DNA of 64,000 nucleotides from Marinomonas piezotolerans. GTDB lineage: Bacteria; Pseudomonadota; Gammaproteobacteria; Pseudomonadales; Marinomonadaceae. The stretch covers positions 62,001 to 126,000 of the forward strand of contig NZ_QKRA01000007.1 of the NCBI RefSeq assembly GCF_003362755.1. Reading direction: 5' to 3'. The notes beneath the pieces were generated by a model, which searched no databases, was not told the origin of the DNA, and was given only the letters and a program-made list of their open reading frames with translations. The first letter of the stretch is position 1. Each line of letters begins with the position of its first letter. Made by a program: the position numbers and the translations under genes. Below are positions 17,134 to 26,447 of this stretch, piece by piece.

Positions 17134-17892
17134 TTAGTCAAGCACTCTCGTTGATAAAACGCCCTTTATGCTTCCTTCAAGATCACTTGTGGGAGTGCTA
17201 AAAGACATTTCGTGCTTTTCTTTATTTGGTCCAAAGGTACCAATTAGCGAACCGTTAATGACGATTTGGTAACCTTCTGTGAAGGTTAAGCGTAGAGGCT
17301 CCGAGATGCCATTTTCTACTAACATGTTTTTATTTAAACGCACGATTCTGGACTCACCTCGAACCCAATGACCTACCAATGGCTGTGCTTTAAACTGATT
17401 TGATGAATCAACCAGCACATCTGATATGTAAACTTGGATAATATCACCAAAGTTAGGGTGCGCTCGGCGCTCTTCAACGCGTGAGTTTAAGGCATCCAGC
17501 TCTTTTTCCAACACAGTATTATAATCAACGACTTCTTTAGTTTTCGCGATCAGTGCATCACGATTGTAGCGATCCGCAATCATTATGCTTGGCTTTTGTG
17601 GTACGTCGCCAGAGCGTGTTTTAAGTTCCGCAATATTCTGATTCGCAATGCGTCTCGCTTCATCAAATTCTTGGATGAGCTCTTTGTGAGAGGGTTGCGA
17701 CTCCGTCGTAACTTTCGCTTCAACTTGTTGTTGGGTTGGCGTGGCCTTAGTTGGAACTGAAGGTACATTGTTCGTTTCTTTTGCTACTTGCCCAGTAGAG
17801 ATAGATGGTGTGGATTCAGTTTGTTTAATAGGCAAGGAACAGGCTGCCAAAAGGAGTGGCAGCATTAAAAATCCGGCGCGAGAAATTCTCAT
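17134..17892 (-). CDS. Putative lipoprotein of unknown function
   Basis: A 252-residue protein with a lipoprotein signal: positive residues, a hydrophobic stretch and the lipobox LAAC with Cys18. Ser at +2 suggests outer-membrane sorting. A Ser/Thr/Pro/Gln-rich linker (about 20-65) leads into a likely helical segment (about 70-140) and a C-terminal part rich in beta strands with SLIGTFGPNKEKHEM. I do not recognise a family. AGGA lies 12 bases before the ATG. It ends one base from the phosphatase-kinase gene, with no terminator between them. Confidence 0.7.
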   Translation of the reverse strand: MRISRAGFLMLPLLLAACSLPIKQTESTPSISTGQVAKETNNVPSVPTKATPTQQQVEAKVTTESQPSHKELIQEFDEARRIANQNIAELKTRSGDVPQKPSIMIADRYNRDALIAKTKEVVDYNTVLEKELDALNSRVEERRAHPNFGDIIQVYISDVLVDSSNQFKAQPLVGHWVRGESRIVRLNKNMLVENGISEPLRLTFTEGYQIVINGSLIGTFGPNKEKHEMSFSTPTSDLEGSIKGVLSTRVLD

Positions 17893-17966
17893 AGTCGAAT
17901 TGTTTCCTAAGGTAAAAAATTATTTACCAAGTATGAGGCAATGAATAATGGATGTCGAGTGACATG

Positions 17967-18000
17967 GGGCCAGTGCGGGAGCATAATGCTCCCGTGGCCC
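17967..18000 (-). terminator. G+C-rich hairpin downstream of hisA
   Basis: GGGCCA...CGGGAGCA and TGCTCCCG...TGGCCC form a strong two-part stem just after the hisA stop. On the minus strand no T-run follows, so it may be a stability hairpin or an atypical terminator. Confidence 0.5.
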
Positions 18001-18004
18001 ACGT

Positions 18005-18775
18005 TTAAGAGGTTTGACGCTGATTCCAGAGGATACACTCATCTAGCGTGACGCCCTGGCCGCCAAAAATATCGAGCGCTGAGCCGATCGTTAAATCGAC
18101 TTGGCCATTTGAGAGTTCATGGACACGCTGTAAATCAGCTAATGAACGGGCACCTCCCGCGTAGGTAACGTCTACTGGGCAGCCTTGACCAAGAAGTGTC
18201 ACGAGTTTTTCGTCGATACCAGCCTGTAAGCCCTCAACATCGGCTGCGTGAATCAAAAATTCATCACAGTGATCTGCTAGTTCAACGATGTTCTCGAGAT
18301 TTATTTCTGTCGACGTAATGGTCTGCCAGCGGTCGGTTGCAATAAACCAGCTATCGCCAACTCGTCGACAACTTAAATCTAGAACTAAGCGCTCAATTCC
18401 TGTTTCACGTTTGATTTTATCAAGCCGATCCCAAGAAAATTCACCATCTTCAAATAAATAGGAAGTAACAATAACGTGTGAAGCACCAGCATTGAGATAG
18501 TCTGCCGCATTGCTTTTTTTGACGCCACCGCCGTACTGCAAGCCATTAGGGTACGCTCGCAACGCGTTCAGTGCCTCGGTTTTATTTTCTTTGTCTTTGC
18601 CAAGTGCAATAACGTGCCCTCCCGTGAGCTTATGTTCGCGGTATAGGCTAGCGTAATAGGCTGCATCATACTCACTGATAAAGTTCTCTTTGGCTCCGCT
18701 GTCATTCAAACTACCGCCGACAATCTGTTTCACTTTGCCTTGGTGTAGATCGATACATGGACGAAATAGGGTCAC
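18005..18775 (-). CDS. hisA: HisA, eukaryotic HIS6-type phosphoribosylformimino-AICAR ribotide isomerase
   Basis: I start at GTG 18775 (256 residues): GGAG lies seven to eight bases upstream and the conserved fold begins at once. HisA isomerises ProFAR to PRFAR in histidine synthesis. The sequence follows yeast HIS6, not the usual bacterial HisA: FRPCIDLHQGKVKQIVGG at the start, LVLDLSCR, FLIHAADVEGL and SALDIFGG near the end. Asp9 (CIDL) and the Asp of HAADVEG fit the catalytic pair of the fold. No other his gene is adjacent, whereas bacterial hisA normally sits in a his operon. Divergent from arfB. Transfer from a eukaryote or a bacterial carrier of this type is inference. Confidence 0.9.
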   Translation of the reverse strand: MTLFRPCIDLHQGKVKQIVGGSLNDSGAKENFISEYDAAYYASLYREHKLTGGHVIALGKDKENKTEALNALRAYPNGLQYGGGVKKSNAADYLNAGASHVIVTSYLFEDGEFSWDRLDKIKRETGIERLVLDLSCRRVGDSWFIATDRWQTITSTEINLENIVELADHCDEFLIHAADVEGLQAGIDEKLVTLLGQGCPVDVTYAGGARSLADLQRVHELSNGQVDLTIGSALDIFGGQGVTLDECILWNQRQTS

Positions 18776-18905
18776 TGATTGCTCCGTTTTATTAATTGAA
18801 TAAGAAGCGGATTGTAACGAAGTTGGCAAAAGAAGCGAAGAGGATAAGTTTGCCAAGTAGGATGCTGGTACAATCTTAGGCCATAGATAACGTAATGGAG
18901 ATTTA

Positions 18906-19322
18906 ATGGGGTTAGTTATATCAAACCAAGTCACGATTCCAGACGATGAAATTGAGTTGACGGCAATTCGTTCTCAAGGAGCAGGTGGGCAAAATGTCAA
19001 TAAAGTCTCAAGTGCCATTCACTTGCGTTTTGACATTGGCCGCTCATCGTTGCCAGATCGGTATAAAGAGACCTTGCTTCAATTAAACGATACTCGCCTT
19101 ACTAAAGAAGGAGAGCTTGTACTGAAAGCTCAGCAGTTCCGAACTCAAGAAGCAAATCGAGAAGATGCGTTGCAACGGCTTAAAGAATGGATTGTCGCTG
19201 CGATGACACCGCAAAAAATTCGTCGACCTACAAAGCCAACGAAAGGCTCGCAAAAACGTCGTATCGAGAACAAAAAGCAACGAGGTCAGATCAAAAGTCA
19301 ACGGCGGGCAAAGTGGGATTAA
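18906..19322 (+). CDS. arfB: Alternative ribosome-rescue factor ArfB
   Basis: A 138-residue protein with the release-factor GGQ motif at residues 27-29 (RSQGAGGQNVNK) and a basic C-terminal tail (KKQRGQIKSQRRAKW) that in ArfB enters the empty mRNA channel. It hydrolyses peptidyl-tRNA on stalled ribosomes without a stop codon. Length and layout match E. coli ArfB (YaeJ). Divergent from hisA with 130 bases between. Confidence 0.95.
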   Translation: MGLVISNQVTIPDDEIELTAIRSQGAGGQNVNKVSSAIHLRFDIGRSSLPDRYKETLLQLNDTRLTKEGELVLKAQQFRTQEANREDALQRLKEWIVAAMTPQKIRRPTKPTKGSQKRRIENKKQRGQIKSQRRAKWD

Positions 19323-19452
19323 ACTGTCTTGCCCTCCATTGTCTACATTTAATACGTGGGGCGGAAGCTCGCCTCATAACCCCACATCTCACGAACATCT
19401 ATTGATCAAAATAGGTGAATAACTCGCCTGAAAATTCTATTAGCAGTATTTA

Positions 19453-19466
19453 TTGATCTATCGCAA
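19453..19466. promoter_or_regulatory. Possible FNR/Anr-like site upstream of cydA
   Basis: TTGATctatCGCAA matches eight of ten fixed positions of the TTGAT-N4-ATCAA consensus, 150 bases before the cydA start. A second TTGAT half-site is at 19402-19406. cydAB genes are often oxygen-regulated. The match is weak by itself. Confidence 0.25.
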
Positions 19467-19617
19467 TGTCTCATAACAATGGCTAATAGATAATGCACCC
19501 CGTAACAAAGCGAAACCTTGATGGTTGCTTTGTAAGCGTGGCGACCAATACAAATAAGAGCACCTTTTAGTGCCGAAGAATGCCGCCGTTCTCTCACGTT
19601 AGATACGGATACAAATC

Positions 19618-21195
19618 ATGATCAATGAAGCAGTTGTAGAGCTCTCGCGATTACAGTTTGCGCTAACGGCCATGTACCACTTCTTGTTTGTACCACTGAC
19701 CTTAGGCCTTTCCTTTATTCTCGCTATTATGGAGTCTGTTTACGTTATTACGGGAAAGCAGATTTACAAAGATATGGTGCGCTTTTGGGGTAAGTTGTTT
19801 GGTATAAACTTTGCCCTAGGTGTCACAACGGGTTTGACTATGGAGTTCCAATTCGGAACTAACTGGTCTTACTACTCTCATTACGTTGGTGACATCTTCG
19901 GTGCCCCACTTGCAATCGAAGGTTTAATGGCGTTCTTCCTTGAATCAACCTTAGTCGGCTTATTTTTCTTCGGTTGGGACCGTCTCAGCAAAGTGAAGCA
20001 TCTTATGGTCACTTGGCTGGTGGCGTTAGGGTCGAATCTTTCTGCCTTATGGATTTTGATTGCTAACGGTTGGATGCAGAACCCCGTGGGCTCAGAATTC
20101 AATTATGAAACGATGCGGATGGAGCTAGTCGACTTCGGGGCGTTGTTATTGAACCCTGTTGCTCAGGTGAAATTTGTACATACGGTTTCTGCAGGCTATG
20201 TCACTGGTGCAGTTTTTGTGCTGGTTATTTCCAGTTACTACTTGTTGAAAAACCGCGATCTAGCTTTCGCTCGTCGCTCATTTGCCATTGCATCAGCGTT
20301 TGGTCTTGCGTCTGTGCTAAGTGTGATCATCCTTGGGGATGAGTCTGGTTATGAGCTAGGTGAAGTGCAGCGTGTCAAGTTGGCGGCTGTGGAAGCTGAG
20401 TGGGAAACTCACGAAGCACCTGCACCTTTTACAGTGATTGGTTTTCCTAATCAGGAGCTTGAAACAACCGAATACGCGATCAAAATTCCAGGCTTAATGG
20501 GCTTGATTGCAACGCGCTCGTTAGATGAAGAAGTGACTGGTCTCAAAGATCTTAAAGAGTATCACCGTCAACGAATCATTAACGGTATTTACGCGAATCA
20601 ATTACTCGCTGAGCTTCGCGCAGGTAATGATACTCCAGAGATGATAGCGAATTTTGACCAAGTGAAAGATGATCTTGGTTACGGAATGCTCGTCACAGCG
20701 TTTACGGAAGATTTGGATAATGTCACGCCTGAACACATCGATATGGCTGTTGAATATTCCATTCCTAAAGTCGCACCACTGTTCTGGTCATTTAGGGTGA
20801 TGGTGGCGTCCGGGGTCTTGATGTTAGTGATGTTTGCAGTGGCTTTTTATCAGAATGCTCGTCGTCGCATTGGCCAAAACCGTTTGTTCCTAAAGCTCAT
20901 TATGTTGAGTTTACCATTACCTTGGATTGGCGTGGAAACTGGGTGGTTCATCGCCGAGTACGGTCGTCAACCATGGGCAATTGGTGAATTGCTGCCAGTA
21001 CATGTCGCGGCATCTAACCTAACTACTGGGCAAATCTGGTTATCATTGAGCCTGATGACAGCACTGTACACCGTGTTCATCATTGCTGAAATGTACCTAA
21101 TGATTCGTTTTTCTAAGCAAGGCCCGTCCAGTCTTCACACTGGTCGCTATGCACTGGAAAAAGAGACTGATCAGCTTAAAGCGCAGGAGATTTAA
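19618..21195 (+). CDS. cydA: Cytochrome bd ubiquinol oxidase subunit I CydA
   Basis: A 525-residue multi-helix membrane protein. It has the early haem-ligand histidine (His21 in [12 protein letters not shown]), the quinol-binding Q-loop of the long type (about 255-385) and the GRQPW motif near residue 450. CydA carries haems b558, b595 and d and oxidises quinol while reducing oxygen to water. cydB starts one base after its stop. Confidence 0.96.
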   Translation: MINEAVVELSRLQFALTAMYHFLFVPLTLGLSFILAIMESVYVITGKQIYKDMVRFWGKLFGINFALGVTTGLTMEFQFGTNWSYYSHYVGDIFGAPLAIEGLMAFFLESTLVGLFFFGWDRLSKVKHLMVTWLVALGSNLSALWILIANGWMQNPVGSEFNYETMRMELVDFGALLLNPVAQVKFVHTVSAGYVTGAVFVLVISSYYLLKNRDLAFARRSFAIASAFGLASVLSVIILGDESGYELGEVQRVKLAAVEAEWETHEAPAPFTVIGFPNQELETTEYAIKIPGLMGLIATRSLDEEVTGLKDLKEYHRQRIINGIYANQLLAELRAGNDTPEMIANFDQVKDDLGYGMLVTAFTEDLDNVTPEHIDMAVEYSIPKVAPLFWSFRVMVASGVLMLVMFAVAFYQNARRRIGQNRLFLKLIMLSLPLPWIGVETGWFIAEYGRQPWAIGELLPVHVAASNLTTGQIWLSLSLMTALYTVFIIAEMYLMIRFSKQGPSSLHTGRYALEKETDQLKAQEI

Positions 21196-21196
21196 G

Positions 21197-22333
21197 ATGG
21201 ATTACGAATTATTAAAAGTTATTTGGTGGGTGTTGGTTGGTGTTCTGCTCATAGGATTTGCCATTACCGATGGTTTTGATATGGGGGTGGGGACACTGCT
21301 TAATGTATTAGGCAAAGACGACTCTGAACGCCGTATTATGATCAACTCTATTGCCCCACATTGGGATGGTAACCAAGTATGGCTGATTACCGCAGGGGGC
21401 GCACTCTTTGCCGCATGGCCTATGGTTTACGCGACATCGTTCTCAGGCTTTTATATGGCGATGATCTTAACGTTGGCGGCGCTGTTCTTCCGTCCAATCG
21501 GTTTTGATTACCGTTCAAAGCTTGAAGGTACTAAGTGGCGTAAAAATTGGGACTGGGCTATTGGCTTTGGCTCGACCGTACCACCAATTATCTTCGGTGT
21601 GGCATTTGGTAACCTGTTACAAGGGGTTCCATTCCAGTTTGATGAATATCTACGTGTGACATACACAGGTTCATTCTTTGCATTATTAAACCCATTTGCG
21701 ATTTTATGCGGACTGGTTAGTTTGCTTATGCTGGTGACACAAGGTGGCGCGTGGTTAACACTTAAAACAGATGGCGCTCTTTACGATAGAGTACGTAAAT
21801 CAACCTTCGTAACAGGCTTATTAACCGCTGTATTGTTTGCCTTGGCTGGTGTGTGGTTGGCATTTGGTGTAGATGGATATGTGATTACCAGTGCAATTGA
21901 TGGCAATAATGTTTTGACTCCGTTAATGAAGACCGTTGAGCAAGAGTCAGGCGCATGGTTGGCCAACTACAGTGCTGTGCCAGCGTTGATGCTTGCGCCG
22001 GTTGTGGGTTTAGCAGGAATGGTGTTGGCTGGATTCTTTGCAGCAGTGGGTCGTGGAGCACTCTCTTTCCTTATGTCTTCACTAGGGATTGCGGGCATAA
22101 TTTTTACTGCGGGCGGGTCTATGTTCCCATTCTTGATGCCTTCTTCGACATTCCCAGGCATGAGTTTGACAATGTGGGATTCGACGTCAAGTGAGAATAC
22201 GTTGATGATTATGTTTGTTGTGGCGTGCATCTTCGTCCCAATAGTCTTGCTTTACACAACATGGAGCTACTTCGTGATGTTTGGCCGCCTGACAAAAGAG
22301 CATATTGCGAAAAATTCACACTCACTTTATTAA
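21197..22333 (+). CDS. cydB: Cytochrome bd ubiquinol oxidase subunit II CydB
   Basis: I use the ATG at 21197 (378 residues) after GCAGGAGATTTAAG; the frame opens earlier inside cydA, but those residues do not fit the family. Typical CydB segments are present: GFAITDGFDMGVG near the N-terminus and WDGNQVWLITAGGALFAAWP. It is the second integral membrane subunit of the bd oxidase. A hairpin and then cydX follow. Confidence 0.96.
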   Translation: MDYELLKVIWWVLVGVLLIGFAITDGFDMGVGTLLNVLGKDDSERRIMINSIAPHWDGNQVWLITAGGALFAAWPMVYATSFSGFYMAMILTLAALFFRPIGFDYRSKLEGTKWRKNWDWAIGFGSTVPPIIFGVAFGNLLQGVPFQFDEYLRVTYTGSFFALLNPFAILCGLVSLLMLVTQGGAWLTLKTDGALYDRVRKSTFVTGLLTAVLFALAGVWLAFGVDGYVITSAIDGNNVLTPLMKTVEQESGAWLANYSAVPALMLAPVVGLAGMVLAGFFAAVGRGALSFLMSSLGIAGIIFTAGGSMFPFLMPSSTFPGMSLTMWDSTSSENTLMIMFVVACIFVPIVLLYTTWSYFVMFGRLTKEHIAKNSHSLY

Positions 22334-22343
22334 TATTTGAGCT

Positions 22344-22364
22344 GGGGCAGGCAGTACCTGCCCC
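22344..22364 (+). other. Hairpin between cydB and cydX
   Basis: GGGGCAGG and CCTGCCCC pair perfectly around CAGTA. The cydX ribosome binding site (AAGGGG) begins about six bases further on. No T-run follows directly, although GGGGTTTTT lies after the ribosome binding site. It may protect the cydAB mRNA end or adjust how much cydX is made. Confidence 0.5.
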
Positions 22365-22380
22365 GCGATAAGGGGTTTTT

Positions 22381-22497
22381 ATGTGGTACTTTGCATGGAT
22401 TTTAGGTGTTTTATTAGCCTGTTCATTTGGTGTGATCAATGCGGTTTGGCTTGAGTTTTCGGGCTATGAAGGTGAGGATCCAGAGGACTCTTACTAA
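22381..22497 (+). CDS. cydX: Cytochrome bd small subunit CydX
   Basis: A 38-residue protein that starts MWYFAWILGVLLACSFGVIN, nearly identical to E. coli CydX over this stretch, and ends in an acidic tail (EGEDPEDSY). It is a single transmembrane helix that binds CydA and stabilises the oxidase. AAGGGG precedes the ATG by six bases. It lies directly after cydB and before cydD. Confidence 0.95.
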   Translation: MWYFAWILGVLLACSFGVINAVWLEFSGYEGEDPEDSY

Positions 22498-22528
22498 ACT
22501 CCGTCGTCACATTGTTTTGTAAGGATTA

Positions 22529-24250
22529 ATGGATATGAAAAAGCGCATTAAGTCGCCTGAGCAGGCGTTTCTATCTGGCCTCCAAAGCCAAGAAGGAAAC
22601 GGTTATCGGATGGTAAAGTGGTTAGGCGTCTTAATGGCTTTTGCGATTATCGCTCAGGCAATTGGACTAGCTAAGATTTGTTCCGACTTAGCATTACACA
22701 ATAGCTTTTCTTTAGACGCTGCGGCGCTTGCAGCTTCAGCGTTTTTTATCAAAGTAATTATTCAATATGCTAGAGAGCAAATAAGCGCCGCCTCTAGTCG
22801 CTCGATTCGTTTTAATTTGCGGCAACGCCTGATCGATCACCTTACTCGATTAGGGCCTAACCGTTTGCATATCGATGAGGATGCGGCGCTTTCTACACGT
22901 GTTTATGAGCAGGTTGATGCGCTTGACGATTATTATACTCGTTATGTTCCGCAAGTGTTTTTAGTGACATTTGTTCCACTAACGATTTTGATCGCCGTCG
23001 CACCTGTTTCTTGGGTCGCATTCGGTATTTTTGTAGTGACTGCGCCGTTAGTAATTTTCTTTATGATCTTGGTCGGGCACAAGGCTGCACAAGCTAATCG
23101 AAAGCAGTTTAGTGTCTTATCATTACTGTCCAATCAATTTCTAGACTTAAACCAAGGCTTGGCGGAGCTAAAAAGGTTAGGGCAAACGAATGCTGCCCGT
23201 GAACGACTATCGCTGACTGCTCATGAATATCAGAAAACAACAATGGGCGTGCTGCGGTTAGCGTTTTTATCGACGGGCACGTTGGAATTATTTTCGTCGG
23301 TTGCAATCGCTATGGTCGCTTTGTATTTAGGCTTAGGATTATTAGAGCAGTTGCCTTGGCAAGTTGGTGTCGCGCCAGTGAGTTTATTTGCCGCCTTTTA
23401 TTTGTTGTTGCTTGCTCCAGAATTCTATCTTCCGCTACGTCAACTGGGTAACGATTATCATGCTAAGCAAAAAGCAGAGGCCGCTGCGACGGATATCGCC
23501 GAAGTGTTGGGTCACACCCAGACGGATCGTACATCGCAGACAACAATCGCCTGCGCTGATACCACTAAGCAATGCTTAATAAAATTCGATTCTTTGTCTT
23601 GGCGTCAGGGTGGTCGTGATCGGTTAAAGCCGATGACCGCCACCATTCAATCAGGTGAGAGAGTTTGGTTGAGTGGTCAATCAGGCAGTGGTAAGTCTAG
23701 TTTAATGACTGTTTTACTAGGATTCGAACACGACTATGTCGGTAGTGTATTGATCTCAGGTTGTGAATTGCGCTCGACGAATATCGAGCAGTGGCGTAAA
23801 CGACTTGCTTGGTTGCCCCAAAAGCCAGAATGGGTTCAAGGTACCATCCGACAAAACTTAGAGCTAGGCATTGGGCGTCGCTCCGAAAACGACTTAAGGT
23901 TTGCCTTGGAGCGAGCTCAGTGCTGGGCGGTCGTAAACAAATTGCCGTTAGGTCTGGATACGCCAATCAGTGAAGCCGGAACGGGGTTGTCTGGTGGCCA
24001 AATGCAGCGCCTATCGATTGCGCGAGCTTTGTTAAGTGAGGCGGATATTTGGTTACTTGATGAGCCCTGCTCGAGCTTAGATAACGAAACCGCGGATCAA
24101 ATCTTGGACATTCTTGATCAAGTGAGTGTTGGTAAGACGCTGATCATTGTGAGCCACGATACGCATCCTGTTCGTTGGGCGGATCAACATTGGTTCATGT
24201 CAAAGGAGGGGTTGCATGTCGAAGCACAAACCGTCACTACTGACGTTTAA
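22529..24250 (+). CDS. cydD: Heterodimeric ABC exporter subunit CydD
   Basis: A 573-residue half transporter with an N-terminal six-helix membrane domain and a C-terminal ATPase. Walker A is GQSGSGKSS (about 383), the signature is LSGGQMQRL and Walker B is WLLDEPCSSLD. With CydC it exports glutathione and cysteine to the periplasm and is required to assemble cytochrome bd. The ATG at 22529 is close to AAGGA; the ATG at 22535 would be better spaced. It overlaps cydC by 35 bases. Confidence 0.94.
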   Translation: MDMKKRIKSPEQAFLSGLQSQEGNGYRMVKWLGVLMAFAIIAQAIGLAKICSDLALHNSFSLDAAALAASAFFIKVIIQYAREQISAASSRSIRFNLRQRLIDHLTRLGPNRLHIDEDAALSTRVYEQVDALDDYYTRYVPQVFLVTFVPLTILIAVAPVSWVAFGIFVVTAPLVIFFMILVGHKAAQANRKQFSVLSLLSNQFLDLNQGLAELKRLGQTNAARERLSLTAHEYQKTTMGVLRLAFLSTGTLELFSSVAIAMVALYLGLGLLEQLPWQVGVAPVSLFAAFYLLLLAPEFYLPLRQLGNDYHAKQKAEAAATDIAEVLGHTQTDRTSQTTIACADTTKQCLIKFDSLSWRQGGRDRLKPMTATIQSGERVWLSGQSGSGKSSLMTVLLGFEHDYVGSVLISGCELRSTNIEQWRKRLAWLPQKPEWVQGTIRQNLELGIGRRSENDLRFALERAQCWAVVNKLPLGLDTPISEAGTGLSGGQMQRLSIARALLSEADIWLLDEPCSSLDNETADQILDILDQVSVGKTLIIVSHDTHPVRWADQHWFMSKEGLHVEAQTVTTDV

Positions 24251-25898
24251 ATCATTGTTGTTTGAGAATCCGTTCGCACTTATTGTCTCAATATTGATAG
24301 GAGCGGTGGCAAGCCTTGCAGCGGTTGCGCTGCTTGGCATATCTGGGTGGTTTTTATCTGCTGCGGGGTTAGCGAGCGCCGTTGGGAGTGCTTTAGTTTT
24401 CAATTATTTCACTCCTGGCGCAACCATACGCTTAATGGCTATTTTGCGTACGGCGGGGCGATATGGTGAGCAAGTTTTTTCTCACGACCATTTATTAGGA
24501 ATGTTACGTAGTCTGCGCCTTTGGGTTTGGGATCAGCGTGCCGCGACGATGACGAGTCTCTTATCTAAGCAAACTCGGGGGGATCTTCTTCAGCGTCTAG
24601 TTGGTGATCTTGATCAGATAATAAAGTGGCCGTTGGCCGTTGTCATGCCTTGGGTTTATGGTTGCTTAGCGTGTGTAGCTTTGATGGCAGTCGCTCGCTG
24701 GGTCTACGCTCCGCTTATTTACCCAGTGGTGATATTTACTTTGGCTCAGCTTATCTTATGGCCTTGGCTAGCGAATCAATTTGCATCGCGTTCTGTGTAT
24801 GCAATGCAAGCTCTATCGATTCACCGTAGAAGTCGATTTATGTCTGTGTTTTCCTCGCTCATTACGTTGACTATTCGTGGTCATTGGCACCAATACAGTG
24901 AGCGGCTTAATGTACTTGATCAGCGCCAACGCCAAGCACATAAAGCGATTCAGCAGGTTACTAGCGGTATAAAACTGGCGTACCAATTAACCAGTTTTGC
25001 TCTAATTGTGAGCCTTCTATGGAGCTGTGTTCTGATTCAGCAAGGCGAGGTATTACTGCGTCCAAATATTGAGTCGACTATGTTGGTGGCATTGATATTA
25101 GCGGTTTTAGGGGTCAATGAGTTAGTTCAGCCCTTAGCGACTGCTTTCATCGCTCAAGGTCAATCGAAAGTGGGCCTGAAACGATTAAACCAGCTGCGGT
25201 CTGGCTCACAGTATGTATCTAATTCAAACAGCGAATTATCAATACCTTCTATTGAGCTATTGGAGCTTGATCAGTTCGCAGGCATACAGCCATTAGGGAT
25301 TGTATCGTCTTTGGTCAACACATCGATTGTGTCTGGCTCAGTTATTCGGCTGGTTGGCAAAAGTGGAGCAGGGAAATCAACTTGTTTGGCTGCGCTGGCG
25401 GGGGATTTGCCTCATGTCGGAGACATCCGGATAAATAAAGATCGTTATGAAATATTTGATAACCCTAAGTGGCGTGACTGTATCGCTTACTTATCTCAAG
25501 AATCAATAATTTTTCAACAAAGCTTAGCCTCTAATCTGCGTCTCGGTGCGCCCAACGCGACAGATGAACAGCTGATGAGTGTTTTAAACGTATTAGGTCT
25601 GAAAGAATGGGTTGAGTCACTTCCCAAAGGTTTAGACACTTTGCTTGGAGCGCAGGGGCGTGATGTCTCGGGAGGACAAGCAAGACGAATTAATCTCGCG
25701 AGGGTGTTGTTGCGTAAATCAGAAATTATCTTACTTGATGAACCATTTGATGGGCTGGACCGAGGCAGTATTACGCGTATTTGTGAAGCACTAAGAGAGG
25801 GTCAATACCAGCCAAAGATTTTGGTATACGTTAGCCATATTGATTCTGAACTGGATGATTTCGCGACAGAAACCGTTTTTTTAGTTGAGGCTGATTAG
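24216..25898 (+). CDS. cydC: Heterodimeric ABC exporter subunit CydC
   Basis: A 560-residue half transporter and partner of CydD. Membrane helices fill residues 1-300. Walker A is GKSGAGKST (about 378-386), the signature is VSGGQARRI, a variant of LSGGQ, and Walker B is IILLDEPFDGLD. The start overlaps the end of cydD and has AGGAGGGG before it, so the two subunits are translationally coupled. Confidence 0.94.
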   Translation: MSKHKPSLLTFKSLLFENPFALIVSILIGAVASLAAVALLGISGWFLSAAGLASAVGSALVFNYFTPGATIRLMAILRTAGRYGEQVFSHDHLLGMLRSLRLWVWDQRAATMTSLLSKQTRGDLLQRLVGDLDQIIKWPLAVVMPWVYGCLACVALMAVARWVYAPLIYPVVIFTLAQLILWPWLANQFASRSVYAMQALSIHRRSRFMSVFSSLITLTIRGHWHQYSERLNVLDQRQRQAHKAIQQVTSGIKLAYQLTSFALIVSLLWSCVLIQQGEVLLRPNIESTMLVALILAVLGVNELVQPLATAFIAQGQSKVGLKRLNQLRSGSQYVSNSNSELSIPSIELLELDQFAGIQPLGIVSSLVNTSIVSGSVIRLVGKSGAGKSTCLAALAGDLPHVGDIRINKDRYEIFDNPKWRDCIAYLSQESIIFQQSLASNLRLGAPNATDEQLMSVLNVLGLKEWVESLPKGLDTLLGAQGRDVSGGQARRINLARVLLRKSEIILLDEPFDGLDRGSITRICEALREGQYQPKILVYVSHIDSELDDFATETVFLVEAD

Positions 25899-25904
25899 AA
25901 AGCA

Positions 25905-25926
25905 GCGTAGCCGGAAACGGCTACGC
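25905..25926. terminator. Hairpin terminator after cydC
   Basis: GCGTAGCCG and CGGCTACGC pair around GAAA, a stable tetraloop. It lies between the convergent ends of cydC and the DUF465 gene and can serve both, although the T-runs are poor. Confidence 0.7.
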
Positions 25927-25935
25927 TTCGGCTTA

Positions 25936-26202
25936 TTAGCTTGCGCTGGCGACTGATTGATTAGACTCTAAACGCAGCATTTCAAGTAGAGCGTCCTTAA
26001 GATGTAAGCGACGCTTTTTAAACTCTTCCTCTTCGAACGTACTTGCTAGAATAATCTCCTGCTCCATATTTTCAATCTCACTATTTAGATGGTGATATTC
26101 ATCAAATAGCCGACGAAAATGTGCGTTGTTCATTTTTAAAGTGTGGATTTGTTCGCGGTACTCAGGTAACTCATTTACTAAACTGTGATTGTCTTGCAAC
26201 AT
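25936..26202 (-). CDS. DUF465 (YdcH-family) small helical protein
   Basis: I start at the ATG at 26202 (88 residues) because AAGGAG lies six bases before it; the ATG at 26220 has none. The family pattern HFRRLFDEYHHLNSEIENME followed by FKKRRLHLKD is clear. It is a short antiparallel helical protein, soluble and with no known biochemical function. It stands alone, converging on cydC. Confidence 0.85.
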   Translation of the reverse strand: MLQDNHSLVNELPEYREQIHTLKMNNAHFRRLFDEYHHLNSEIENMEQEIILASTFEEEEFKKRRLHLKDALLEMLRLESNQSVASAS

Positions 26203-26410
26203 GTCGTTCTCCTTTTTCATCTGTTGCTTCTAGAGTACGCCTTCTGGACTAGAGTTAAATTGATTTTGATCACTTCTTCTTTCAATGCAGAGTGTTGGCA
26301 ATTTCTTGTCATTCATGCTGAATGTATTTAAACGAATCAGCTATAACGGCAAATGATTTCAACTACGCTCTGTACGTAGAGTTTTAGAAATTAGCTCTCG
26401 TCAGGTGAAA

Positions 26411-26434
26411 ACGCAGGCAGTGAGCTGCCTGCGT
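26411..26434 (-). terminator. Terminator after the AsmA-like gene
   Basis: ACGCAGGCAG and CTGCCTGCGT pair perfectly around TGAG. On the minus strand the stem runs into TTTTC, which fits termination of the large gene ending at 26448. Confidence 0.75.
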
Positions 26435-26447
26435 GGTTTGACGGCAT

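Noticed and set aside
18776..18934. N-terminal extension of hisA by 53 residues
   Set aside because: The extension overlaps the arfB start on the other strand, has no family match and is made unnecessary by GTG 18775 with GGAG in front of it.
19406..19597. 63-residue minus-strand frame between arfB and cydA
   Set aside because: It begins at GTG without a ribosome binding site, has no recognisable sequence and lies in the likely cydA promoter region.
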